This document shows positions 1 to 5,977 of a stretch of 6,813 nucleotides of DNA, in pieces. The translations under genes and the position numbers were made by a program. Source of the stretch: Actinomycetota bacterium (GTDB lineage Bacteria; Actinomycetota; Thermoleophilia; UBA2241); contig PMKK01000291.1 in the NCBI GenBank assembly GCA_003157715.1, forward strand, positions 1 to 6,813. Direction: 5' to 3'. Under the pieces are notes generated by a model. That model made no database searches, was not told the DNA's origin, and saw only the letters and a list, made by a program, of their open reading frames with translations. Every line of letters begins with the position of its first letter. The stretch's first letter is position 1.

Positions 1-59
1 GTTCGGCTTGCGGCGTAAAACGCAGGCAATCCAGCCGTGAGCTTCGAGACTGCGGGCCA

Positions 60-1040
60 TCACGGTTGGAAGAAACGGCGGTCAGCATAGGCACGGGCGA
101 ATTTGCACGCAAGAGCACCTGGAACGCGAAAATGGCTGCGCAGTATCGTCAATGCCGCTTCAGTGCGCTCTGACGATCCCGGGGGCATCGTGTCGAGAGC
201 CTCGAAGTCGCCAAGGTCGAAGATGTGAAGGAACAGGCCTCGGTCGCCCAGCGGTTCAGCGTCAGGGTCGGCAAGCCACGCATCAAGCACCGATTCTATT
301 GACAGGAGGAAGTACTCTTCTTCTCGCGTGTAGAACGCCGCCAGGTCTTCCCGACGCTCGCGCCGCATCTCTCCCCCAAGCCAAAGCTGGAAGTCCCTGA
401 TCTTCTCGAAGTAGTCGGTGGCGGTAGTGAGAACGTCGATATCGTCGTCGCTCTGACGAAGCCACGCCTTGGCTGCCGACGGCCAGTTGTCCCATGCGAG
501 CAAATCCTTCCGCCGCATGACGAGTGTGTGGGTGGAGTCCGGTGGCATTCCGCGCCCGACAAGAGTCAGCGGTGGCGGCTCGTAGTGCGTCTGGTAGTTC
601 CGGAGCCCCTGCCAGAACTTCGCGACACCGTCGGAGGAGAACCTCCGGTCTGTTTCTGCCTCGTACAGGCCGACGAGCCCCGGCGTGATTCGGTCTCTCG
701 TGCACCTGGTGTGGTCGACCAGAGAGAACGACGCTGCAAGGAAGTTGTGGACGAGGCGGTGGGTCTCCGCAAACACGTCCTCCTTTTGGCGCTTGCGGGC
801 CTGATCGAGCCCCAGGAACGCATGGCCGGGATTTGTCTGCACATCGACGAGGAACTTCTGGAGTTCGCGGTAATTCTCAGCGAAGACCCGGACCGAAGCT
901 TCAAGGCTGTTCAACTCGATGAGGACGTCTCTGCCGGGCATCGTCCGCAGCTCTCGCTCCATCTCCCTGAGCGTGAGGTCGATCGGTTTCGGCTGGTGAA
1001 TGGACATCTTGCTACCGTCAGACGATTGAGATTCCGCCAT
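60..1040 (-). CDS. Uncharacterised protein with a HEPN-like RNxxxH motif
   Basis: I do not recognise a named family for this 326-residue soluble protein; no signal peptide or membrane segment is visible. The open frame extends upstream to 1283, into the tRNA. I chose the ATG at 1038-1040 because GGGGAG (1046-1051) lies 5 bases before it; ATGs at 1053-1055 and 1005-1007 have poorer sites. The middle is helix-rich, with a segment HNFLAASFSLVDHTR (about residues 98-112) and then LRNYQTH, whose R147 and H152 form the Rx4H pattern, with Asn after Arg, typical of HEPN ribonucleases. The C-terminal part is acidic and basic by turns (EEEYFLLSIE) and unassigned. GC is lower than in the downstream operon and the gene follows a tRNA, which hints at acquisition by transfer. 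A HEPN RNase or toxin/defence role is inference from one motif; it could also be an unrelated helical protein. That it is a real gene is fairly sure; the function is not. Confidence 0.7.
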   Translation of the reverse strand: MAESQSSDGSKMSIHQPKPIDLTLREMERELRTMPGRDVLIELNSLEASVRVFAENYRELQKFLVDVQTNPGHAFLGLDQARKRQKEDVFAETHRLVHNFLAASFSLVDHTRCTRDRITPGLVGLYEAETDRRFSSDGVAKFWQGLRNYQTHYEPPPLTLVGRGMPPDSTHTLVMRRKDLLAWDNWPSAAKAWLRQSDDDIDVLTTATDYFEKIRDFQLWLGGEMRRERREDLAAFYTREEEYFLLSIESVLDAWLADPDAEPLGDRGLFLHIFDLGDFEALDTMPPGSSERTEAALTILRSHFRVPGALACKFARAYADRRFFQP

Positions 1041-1045
1041 CTCGA

Positions 1046-1051
1046 CTCCCC
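1046..1051 (-). promoter_or_regulatory. Ribosome binding site deciding the start of the HEPN-like gene
   Basis: Read on the minus strand this is GGGGAG, 5 bases before the ATG at 1038-1040. It favours that start over the longer open frame, whose extra N-terminal residues would be translated from the leader and the tRNA gene. Confidence 0.6.
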
Positions 1052-1084
1052 ACATCCCTGAGTGATAAGTGCGCCGCCGTCGCT

Positions 1085-1147
1085 CACCACGGCTGACGCG
1101 AGGGCGAAGCCCCGCGGCACGTCGACCGGTGAATCGGTCAGCCGGTG
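1085..1147. repeat. Nested inverted repeats between tRNA and HEPN-like gene
   Basis: GGCTGAC (1091-1097) is the exact reverse complement of GTCAGCC (1137-1143). The pairing extends outward to CACC/GGTG (1085-1088 and 1144-1147) if a 2-base bulge is allowed. Inside lies a strong hairpin at 1097-1116: CGCG, a bulged A, then GGGC, loop GAA, GCCC, CGCG. A second small stem, GACCG/CGGTC (1124-1128, 1135-1139), competes with the outer arm. No T-run follows on either strand, so this is not a clear intrinsic terminator. It lies in the presumed 5' leader of the gene at 60-1040 and 3' of the tRNA. It may be a processing or leader structure, or a recombination site scar. Confidence 0.45.
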
Positions 1148-1256
1148 AGCATGGTGTGACCAACATAGCAGAGAGGTGGGTGACCTGACTGGAGGGGTGG
1201 GAGTGTTCACTTCTGGGGCGGTCGCTATACCCCCGGAGACCGTCAAGGGGGCAAGA

Positions 1257-1333
1257 TGGTGGGCGACGTTGGAATTGAACCAACGACCTCCAGCTTGTCG
1301 AGCTGGCGCTCTACGCAACTGAGCTAGTCGCCC
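1257..1333 (-). tRNA. tRNA-Val (anticodon GAC), with encoded CCA
   Basis: Read on the minus strand it folds fully. The acceptor stem is GGGCGAC/GTCGCCC (1327-1333 with 1261-1267), followed by U8 A9. The D stem is GCTC/GAGC, the anticodon stem CCAGC/GCTGG, the variable loop AGGTC, and the T arm GTTGG/CCAAC with loop TTCAATT. A73 is at 1260 and CCA is encoded at 1257-1259. The seven-base anticodon loop is TCGACAA, giving anticodon GAC, which reads GUC and so is valine. Two oddities are visible. Position 33 is C instead of the nearly universal U, and the D-loop AGTTGCGTA lacks the normal GG doublet (G18 followed by C). All stems are perfectly paired, so it does not look like a decayed relic, but its decoding competence is uncertain. 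Confidence 0.88.
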
Positions 1334-1347
1334 ACGAGAGAGACGTG

Positions 1348-1376
1348 ATTATAGCAGACGGCTCAGGGTGCGAAAC
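1348..1376 (-). promoter_or_regulatory. Promoter of the tRNA-Val gene
   Basis: On the minus strand there is a perfect -10 hexamer TATAAT (1348-1353). At a 17-base spacing it is preceded by GTTTCG (1371-1376), a weak -35. The predicted start near 1341 would leave a leader of about 8 bases before the tRNA at 1333. Transcription could continue into the gene at 60-1040. Confidence 0.6.
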
Positions 1377-1380
1377 CCTG
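1364..1380. repeat. Short inverted repeat over the tRNA promoter -35
   Basis: CAGGGT (1364-1369) and ACCCTG (1375-1380) are exact reverse complements separated by GCGAA. The repeat spans the -35 and part of the spacer of the tRNA promoter. No T-run follows on either strand, so a terminator is unlikely. It could be a protein-binding palindrome or chance. Confidence 0.35.
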
Positions 1381-1475
1381 CGCCGCGGGCGCCGCCACCC
1401 GCACCGGCGACCCTTCTAGGCTCGCCGTCTCCGCAACGCCCGCATGGTCCGCGCCGGCGCACTCCTACGCTCGAT

Positions 1476-1504
1476 TTGCCACTTCGACGACTTCGGTTTA
1501 TACT
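1476..1504 (+). promoter_or_regulatory. Sigma70-type promoter of the ATPase-YhgE/Pip-TetR-M15 operon
   Basis: TTGCCA (1476-1481) and TATACT (1499-1504) are separated by exactly 17 bases and both are close to the -35 and -10 consensus. Transcription would start near 1511, leaving about 32 bases before the first start codon at 1544. This AT-richer patch stands out in the GC-rich surroundings. Its -10 runs into the palindrome at 1502-1515, so a bound repressor would occlude RNA polymerase. Confidence 0.75.
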
Positions 1505-1515
1505 GACTAGTCAGT
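1502..1515. promoter_or_regulatory. Perfect 14-bp palindrome, likely TetR operator
   Basis: ACTGACTAGTCAGT equals its own reverse complement. It overlaps the last three bases of the -10 hexamer and the predicted transcription start. An outer imperfect layer exists: GACTA (1505-1509) pairs with a further TAGTC at 1517-1521, and TAGTC occurs directly repeated at 1508 and 1517. Size, symmetry and position fit a TetR family operator. The only regulator in view is the TetR protein at 4440-5123 in the same operon, so autoregulation is the natural reading. The protein-DNA pairing is inference. Confidence 0.7.
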
Positions 1516-1543
1516 TTAGTCGGAACATCACTGGAGGTGCTGT

Positions 1544-2219
1544 GTGACATCGGTTGCAGACCTTTCCGCGGGGATCGTCGGGTCGGGGCTCGGCCTGGAG
1601 ACCTCGCAGGGTTGGGTGTATCGCGACGTCGAGATCATCGTGCCGCGCGGCTCCCTGGCCCTGGTGACCGGGCCCGCGGGCTGCGGCAAGACGGCCCTGC
1701 TGCTGGCCATCGCAGCGCGCCCGCCGGCTGGTCGGCCTCGGCGAGACGAGCGGCGTCAACGACCTCGACCAGACCCTCACGGTCGCGGCCCAGGTCAAGG
1801 CCGAGCTCGCCATGCACAGGCACAGTCGCGGTCACGACGAGGTCGCCGCCGCATTCGCGAGCGTCGGGCTCGATCTCGATCCTCACGCCAAGATCTCCGA
1901 ACTGCACGCCGCCGACCGGTTGCTGCTGGGCGTGGCACTGGCCGCCATCGACCAGCCGCCGTTTCTCGTCGTCGACGACCTTCACGAAGACCTGACCCCC
2001 GACGAGCGCGAACTGGTCTTCGACCGGCTGCGCGCCCTCACCCGCTCCGGCACCACCATCGTGGTCGGCAGCCTCGACCCGTCACTCGCGCCGCTGGCAG
2101 ACGTGGCGCTCACCCTCGACGCCGACGGCCGGCCCACCGACGGCCGGCCCACCGCTGGCCTGCCGGCCGGCGACTCCCCCACTCCCCCCACCGAGGAGAC
2201 TGCGCATGCGCTCGTTTAG
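1544..2219 (+). pseudogene. Frameshifted ABC-type ATPase partner of YhgE/Pip
   Basis: The start is GTG at 1544, 6 bases after GGAGG (1533-1537). The first reading frame gives an N-terminal ABC nucleotide-binding start with Walker A GPAGCGKT (residues 43-50) and LLLAIAAR. Near 1715-1730 the homologous frame changes by one. The second frame then reads RLVGLGETSG and VNDLDQTLTV, a degenerate signature region SELHAADRLLLG (about 1896-1931), Walker B FLVVDD (1962-1979), and ends at TAG 2217-2219. If uninterrupted, the first frame would run on as Arg-rich nonsense to 2278. From memory of actinobacterial relatives, about 20 residues normally found between Walker A and the VNDLD segment are missing, so one out-of-frame deletion in GC-rich repeats would explain both defects. 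Walker B has DD instead of DE, and the switch histidine is absent (VVGSLD), as in other ATPases paired with YhgE/Pip. An assembly or sequencing error is possible. The product would normally energise the adjacent membrane protein. Confidence 0.75.
2122..2151 (+). repeat. 15-bp tandem repeat in the ATPase 3' end
   Basis: CCGACGGCCGGCCCA occurs twice in a row (2122-2136 and 2137-2151) and a third diverged copy follows. In the downstream frame it encodes DGRPT twice in a flexible Gly/Pro/Thr tail after the ATPase fold. Being in multiples of three it preserves the frame; it looks like replication slippage. Confidence 0.8.
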
Positions 2220-4443
2220 CATCGCCTTCGGCGAGCTCAAGCGGCTCGTCTCGGCGCGCCCCTTTCGTGTCGCGGTAGGCGTCATCTGCCTGGTGCCGCT
2301 GCTCTACGGCGTCCTCTATCTCTGGGCCTTCTGGGACCCTTACAAGCGCCTCGACAAGCTGCCGGTCGCGGTGGTCAACATAGACAAACCCGTGGTGGCC
2401 GGAGGACAGACCCTGCACGTCGGCGCCGACCTCCTGGCCCAGCTCAAGAAGAGCAAGTCGCTCGACTGGCAGGTGGTCAGCGCCGCGCAGGCACGCGCCG
2501 GCCTGCACGACGGCCGCTACTACATGGCCCTGACCATACCGGCCGACTTCAGCAAGCGACTGAGCTCCGCCGAGGGGACCTCGGCGAGCGCGGGCACGCT
2601 CACTGTCCAGTCCGAAGAAGCCCACAACCTGCTGGCCACTCAGATCGGCAGCCGGGTGTTTCTGGAGATCCGCTCCTCGCTTTCGGAGGCCACGTCGCAG
2701 CGCTACCTGTCGCACATCTTCGTCGGTCTGCAGACGGTCAAGAGCGGACTTACGAAGGGCGGCAGCGGCGCCCAGCGCCTGACCGGCGCCCTGCGACAAG
2801 CCACGGCCGGTTCGTCGCGCCTCGGCACCGGACTTTCAACGGCCACCCGCGGCTCGGTGACCCTGTCGTCGGGGCTCTCGAGCCTTGCCGGCGGTACTCA
2901 CAAGCTCGCCGGCGGAGCGAGCACCCTCTCCAGCGCCGCGAGCCGTCTGGCTGCCGGCATCGGCAGTGCCGCCGCCGGCGCCCAGAAGGTCAGCGCCGGC
3001 AGCCGCACGCTGGCCAGCGGCTCGGGTTCGCTTGCCAGCGGGCTCGGTAAGCTCACCGCGGGCACCACGAGCCTGCACACCGGCGCGGCCACGCTGGCCG
3101 GCGGCGCCGCGCAAGTACATGCCGGACTGACCACGGCCGCCGGCCAGACAGAGGCGGCCGCCACCTCCGCCGCCACACTCCACAGCGCCGCCAGCCAGGT
3201 CGATCAGGCCCTCACCGCATACATCGCCGCTCACCCCGATGCCCCCGACATCGCCACGCTGCAAGCCGCCCTCGCCGGCTCGGGCCAGGTCGCCGGCGGC
3301 CTCGACCTGCTCTCGAGCGGCCTGTCGGCCGCCGGCCCGCAGTTGCGCCAGCTCGAGTCGGGCGCGGCTTCGCTCGACAGCGGCGCCCACCAGCTCCTCA
3401 GTGGCCTGACCAGCCTGGGAACGGCGGCCAGCCAGGCGCGCGCCGGAGCCCAGACCGTAGCATCCGGCGCGGCGTCGCTCGCGCAGGGCGCCGGCACATT
3501 GAGCTCGGGCGTCCGGCAGACAAGCAGCGGCGCCGGCGCTCTCGCCAAGGGAGCCAAGACGCTGGCCGGCGGCGCGAGCGTGCTGGCGACCGGCTCGGCC
3601 CAGGCCAAGTCGGGCGGCGGCACACTCGTCACCGGCCTCGAGCAGCTCGAATCCGGCGGCAGCGCTCTGCACAAGGGGCTCTCCAAGGCCTCGGCGGGCG
3701 GCCTGCGCCTGACCCGCAGCCTGCGCAGCGGCGCCGCCGCGGTGCCGGCCTACAGCGCCGCCCAGCGCACCCGTCACGCCACGGTCATGAGCGACCCCGT
3801 CAAACTGACCACCAAGCGCATCGACCCCGTGCCCAACTACGGCACCGGGTTCGCACCGTACTTCATTCCTCTTGCCCTCTGGGTCGGCGCTCTCATGACC
3901 TACTTCATCGCCCGTCCGCTGGGCGGGCGCGCCCTGGCCTCGACGCTGTCCGACGCCGACGTCGCCTTCGCCGGCCTGTGGCCCGGCGTCGTGGTGACCT
4001 CGCTGCAGGCCGTCGTGCTGGTTGCCGTGCTCCAGCTGACGCTCGGCCTGCACCCCGTCGAGCCGCTCGCCCTGCTCGGCTTCGCGCTCGTTTCGGCGTT
4101 CGCCTTCACGGCCATCCTGCAGTTCCTGTCGGCGGCGCTCGGCACCGCCGGCAAGTTCGTCGCCATCGTGCTGCTCATGGCGCAGCTCACGTCGTCGGCG
4201 GGCACCTTCCCGCTGCAGACCGTGCCGCGCTTCTTCCAGGTCATCAACCCCTGGCTGCCGATGACCTACGTCGTCTCGGGGCTGCGTCAGGCGATCTCGG
4301 GCGGCAACATGCGCGCGCTCGCCGTGAACACGCTCGTGCTGCTGGGCTTCGCCGCTCTGGGCATCGCGGGGACTATACTGACGGCGCACCGCCGGCGCAT
4401 GTGGACCATGGACCGCCTCAAGCCGGTGGTGACACTGCAATGA
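2206..4443 (+). CDS. YhgE/Pip family membrane protein (ABC-2 type permease-like)
   Basis: This 745-residue protein starts at ATG 2206 with GAGGAG (2193-2198) 7 bases upstream, and overlaps the ATPase end by 14 bases. The N-terminus has a membrane segment (about 22-42) followed by an extracytoplasmic domain beginning LPVAVVNID (52-60), the hallmark of the YhgE/Pip N-terminal domain. Residues about 183-509 are a long Gly/Ala/Ser/Leu-rich stretch of roughly seven-residue repeats of the xxLxxGx kind (LASGSGSLASGL, TLAGGAAQVHAG), predicted to form an elongated helical stalk outside the membrane. From NYGTGFAPYFIPLALW (about 544) the C-terminal ABC-2-like domain has five membrane segments near 549-568, 590-615, 617-646, 650-670 and 705-726. 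The family includes Lactococcus phage infection protein Pip and is related to EsaA of type VII secretion. Actinobacterial members sit beside an ATPase and a TetR gene and are usually annotated as exporters; the substrate is unknown. Confidence 0.93.
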   Translation: MRSFSIAFGELKRLVSARPFRVAVGVICLVPLLYGVLYLWAFWDPYKRLDKLPVAVVNIDKPVVAGGQTLHVGADLLAQLKKSKSLDWQVVSAAQARAGLHDGRYYMALTIPADFSKRLSSAEGTSASAGTLTVQSEEAHNLLATQIGSRVFLEIRSSLSEATSQRYLSHIFVGLQTVKSGLTKGGSGAQRLTGALRQATAGSSRLGTGLSTATRGSVTLSSGLSSLAGGTHKLAGGASTLSSAASRLAAGIGSAAAGAQKVSAGSRTLASGSGSLASGLGKLTAGTTSLHTGAATLAGGAAQVHAGLTTAAGQTEAAATSAATLHSAASQVDQALTAYIAAHPDAPDIATLQAALAGSGQVAGGLDLLSSGLSAAGPQLRQLESGAASLDSGAHQLLSGLTSLGTAASQARAGAQTVASGAASLAQGAGTLSSGVRQTSSGAGALAKGAKTLAGGASVLATGSAQAKSGGGTLVTGLEQLESGGSALHKGLSKASAGGLRLTRSLRSGAAAVPAYSAAQRTRHATVMSDPVKLTTKRIDPVPNYGTGFAPYFIPLALWVGALMTYFIARPLGGRALASTLSDADVAFAGLWPGVVVTSLQAVVLVAVLQLTLGLHPVEPLALLGFALVSAFAFTAILQFLSAALGTAGKFVAIVLLMAQLTSSAGTFPLQTVPRFFQVINPWLPMTYVVSGLRQAISGGNMRALAVNTLVLLGFAALGIAGTILTAHRRRMWTMDRLKPVVTLQ

Positions 4444-5123
4444 CCATGAAGAGCGACACCCCGGCCACGAGAGGCGACCCGCGCCGCCGCGCACGAACGC
4501 CGGGCGTCACGGCCAAGCAGAGGAGCAGCCACGTGCCGCGAGCCCACTCAGACACGCTCGGCCGCCTCTTCTCGGCCGCCGTCGAGCTGCTCGGCGAACG
4601 CGGCTACACCGGCACCACGGTCGACGAGATCGTCGAGCGCGCCGGCATGGCGAAGGGCACCGTCTACTACCACTTCCGCAGCAAGTCGGAGCTGGTCACG
4701 GCCCTGCTCGACGACGGCCTGCGGCGGCTCGCCGAGTCGTTTCGCGGCGAGATCAAGGACGCGCCGAACGGCGAAGCCGCGCTGCGCGCCCTGGTCCACG
4801 CCGAGCTCGCCTACATCCAGGGCTACCAGGCCTTCTCCAAGCTCGTGATGTCGGAGATGTGGCGCGCCGACCGTGACTGGCGCGACAGCCTGCGCATGCT
4901 GCGCGAGCAGTACGTCGAGGTCTTCGCCGGGACACTGCGCCGCGGCGTGGCCGAAGGCGCCTTTCGCGCCGACCTCGACACCCAGACGAGCGCCTCGACG
5001 ATCTTCGGCATGATCGCCACCGCGGCGCTCGACTGGCTCGTGTTCGACCCGCAGGCGGCGCTCGACGACGTCGAGCGCCGCCTGCTGCCCCTCGTGCTGG
5101 GCGCCGTGCGCGTCTCCGGATGA
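4440..5123 (+). CDS. TetR/AcrR family transcriptional regulator
   Basis: A 227-residue protein. Its ATG (4440-4442) overlaps the TGA of the YhgE/Pip gene (4441-4443) as ATGA, which indicates translational coupling; an open frame upstream (to 3978) is only read-through inside the membrane-protein gene. After a basic, probably disordered leader (residues 1-35) comes the TetR DNA-binding domain at about 36-90. It has LFSAAVELLGERGYTGTT, helix-turn-helix TVDEIVERAGMAKGTVYYHF (60-79) and FRSKSELVTALL. The rest is a helical ligand-binding and dimerisation domain with no visible clue to the ligand. As the third gene of the operon it most likely represses the promoter at 1476-1504 through the palindrome at 1502-1515, giving a negative feedback loop relieved by an effector. 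Family assignment is firm; target and ligand are inferred. Confidence 0.93.
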   Translation: MTMKSDTPATRGDPRRRARTPGVTAKQRSSHVPRAHSDTLGRLFSAAVELLGERGYTGTTVDEIVERAGMAKGTVYYHFRSKSELVTALLDDGLRRLAESFRGEIKDAPNGEAALRALVHAELAYIQGYQAFSKLVMSEMWRADRDWRDSLRMLREQYVEVFAGTLRRGVAEGAFRADLDTQTSASTIFGMIATAALDWLVFDPQAALDDVERRLLPLVLGAVRVSG

Positions 5124-5977
5124 CGACCGGCCCGGCGCGGGCTCCGACCGATCCGGTGCGCGCTCCGGCCCGCTCCGCGGCCGGCATCGTGGCGGCCTTC
5201 GCTGCCGTGCTGCCCACCGTGATTCTCGCCTCTCTGCTCGTCGCCCTGCCGTCCGCCGTTCTCGTCGCCGTCGTAGCGGGATGCGCGACCCAGCCTCGAC
5301 CAGCCTCCGTCGCGTCGACTCCAGCGACCGAGGGGGCGTCGTCGCCCGAGGCCTCGCTCTCGACGACGCCTTCGCCCTCGCCGTCGCCCATCGCTCGGCC
5401 GCCCTTTGCGGCCTCGGTCACGACCCTCAGCGCCACGCGCAGAGCAGCGATGATCCGCTCGGGCTCCTGGACGCCGCGCTGCCCTGTGGCGCTCGACGAG
5501 CTGCGCCTCGTGACGCTCACCTACTGGGGCTTCGACCACCGCGCCCACACCGGCCGGCTGATCGCCAACTCCGACGCCACGACGGCGCTCGTCGGCGTTC
5601 TGCGCCGCCTGTACGACGCCCGCTTCCCGATCCGCCGCATGGTGCCGGTCGACGCCTATGGCGCGAGCGACGAGCGCGCCATGGAAGCCGACGACACCTC
5701 GGTCTTCAACGGCCGCTTCGTCGCGGGCACGACCTCCTGGTCGCAGCACGCCTTCGGCCGGGCGATCGACCTCGATCCTCTCGAGAACCCGGAGATCAAG
5801 GACGGCAAGGTCTTCCCCACCACGGCGCGGCGCTACGTCGATCGCACCCTCGGGCTGCCCGGCATGATCGTGGCCCGCGGCGTCGTCGCGCGCGCCTTCG
5901 CGGCCGCCGGCTGGGGCTGGGGCGGTGCGTGGCACTCGCCGATCGACTACCAGCACTTCTCGGCGACGGGGACTTAG
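5120..5977 (+). CDS. M15 family D-Ala-D-Ala carboxypeptidase-like lipoprotein
   Basis: A 285-residue protein whose ATG overlaps the tetR stop as ATGA (5120-5123), with no Shine-Dalgarno of its own. A long hydrophobic N-terminus (about 21-54) ends in VVAGC, a lipobox with C55 as the lipidation site, followed by a Pro/Ser/Thr-rich linker (PSPSPSP) to about residue 95. The catalytic domain shows the M15 zinc site: SQHAFGRAID with H210 and D217, and near the C-terminus GWGWGGAWHSPIDYQHFS with H279 as the third ligand in DxxHF. These features match the M15C/VanY-like peptidases that cut D-amino-acid bonds in peptidoglycan peptides. The protein would be anchored outside the cytoplasmic membrane. 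The hydrophobic stretch is longer than a usual lipoprotein signal, so a membrane-anchored form or a later start (for example GTG near 5207) is possible. Coupling to the exporter operon suggests a shared envelope role, which is inference. Confidence 0.88.
   Translation: MTTGPARAPTDPVRAPARSAAGIVAAFAAVLPTVILASLLVALPSAVLVAVVAGCATQPRPASVASTPATEGASSPEASLSTTPSPSPSPIARPPFAASVTTLSATRRAAMIRSGSWTPRCPVALDELRLVTLTYWGFDHRAHTGRLIANSDATTALVGVLRRLYDARFPIRRMVPVDAYGASDERAMEADDTSVFNGRFVAGTTSWSQHAFGRAIDLDPLENPEIKDGKVFPTTARRYVDRTLGLPGMIVARGVVARAFAAAGWGWGGAWHSPIDYQHFSATGT

Noticed and set aside
528..1061. Plus-strand open frame opposite the HEPN-like gene
   Set aside because: No promoter, ribosome site or family resemblance. 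The minus-strand frame has a proper Shine-Dalgarno and a more protein-like composition.
1224..1246. TTGACG (1241-1246) and TATAGC (1224-1229) on the minus strand as a promoter for the HEPN-like gene
   Set aside because: The spacer is only 11 bases, too short for a sigma70 promoter. The pair also lies immediately after the tRNA end.
1..1333. Attachment-site duplication of the tRNA 3' end marking an integrated element
   Set aside because: I found no second copy of the tRNA 3' segment and no integrase in the window. The other border, if any, would be outside it.
4374..4382. TATACTGAC inside the YhgE/Pip gene, repeating 9 bases of the operon -10/operator, as an internal tetR promoter or second operator
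   Set aside because: It has no -35 at suitable spacing and no second palindrome half, so a chance match is more likely.
2836..4494. Long minus-strand open frame (552 codons) opposite the YhgE/Pip gene
   Set aside because: It is rich in Gly, Ala, Arg, Gln and Glu as expected for the antisense of the GC-rich heptad repeats. It has no recognisable domain, and the plus strand holds a clear gene.
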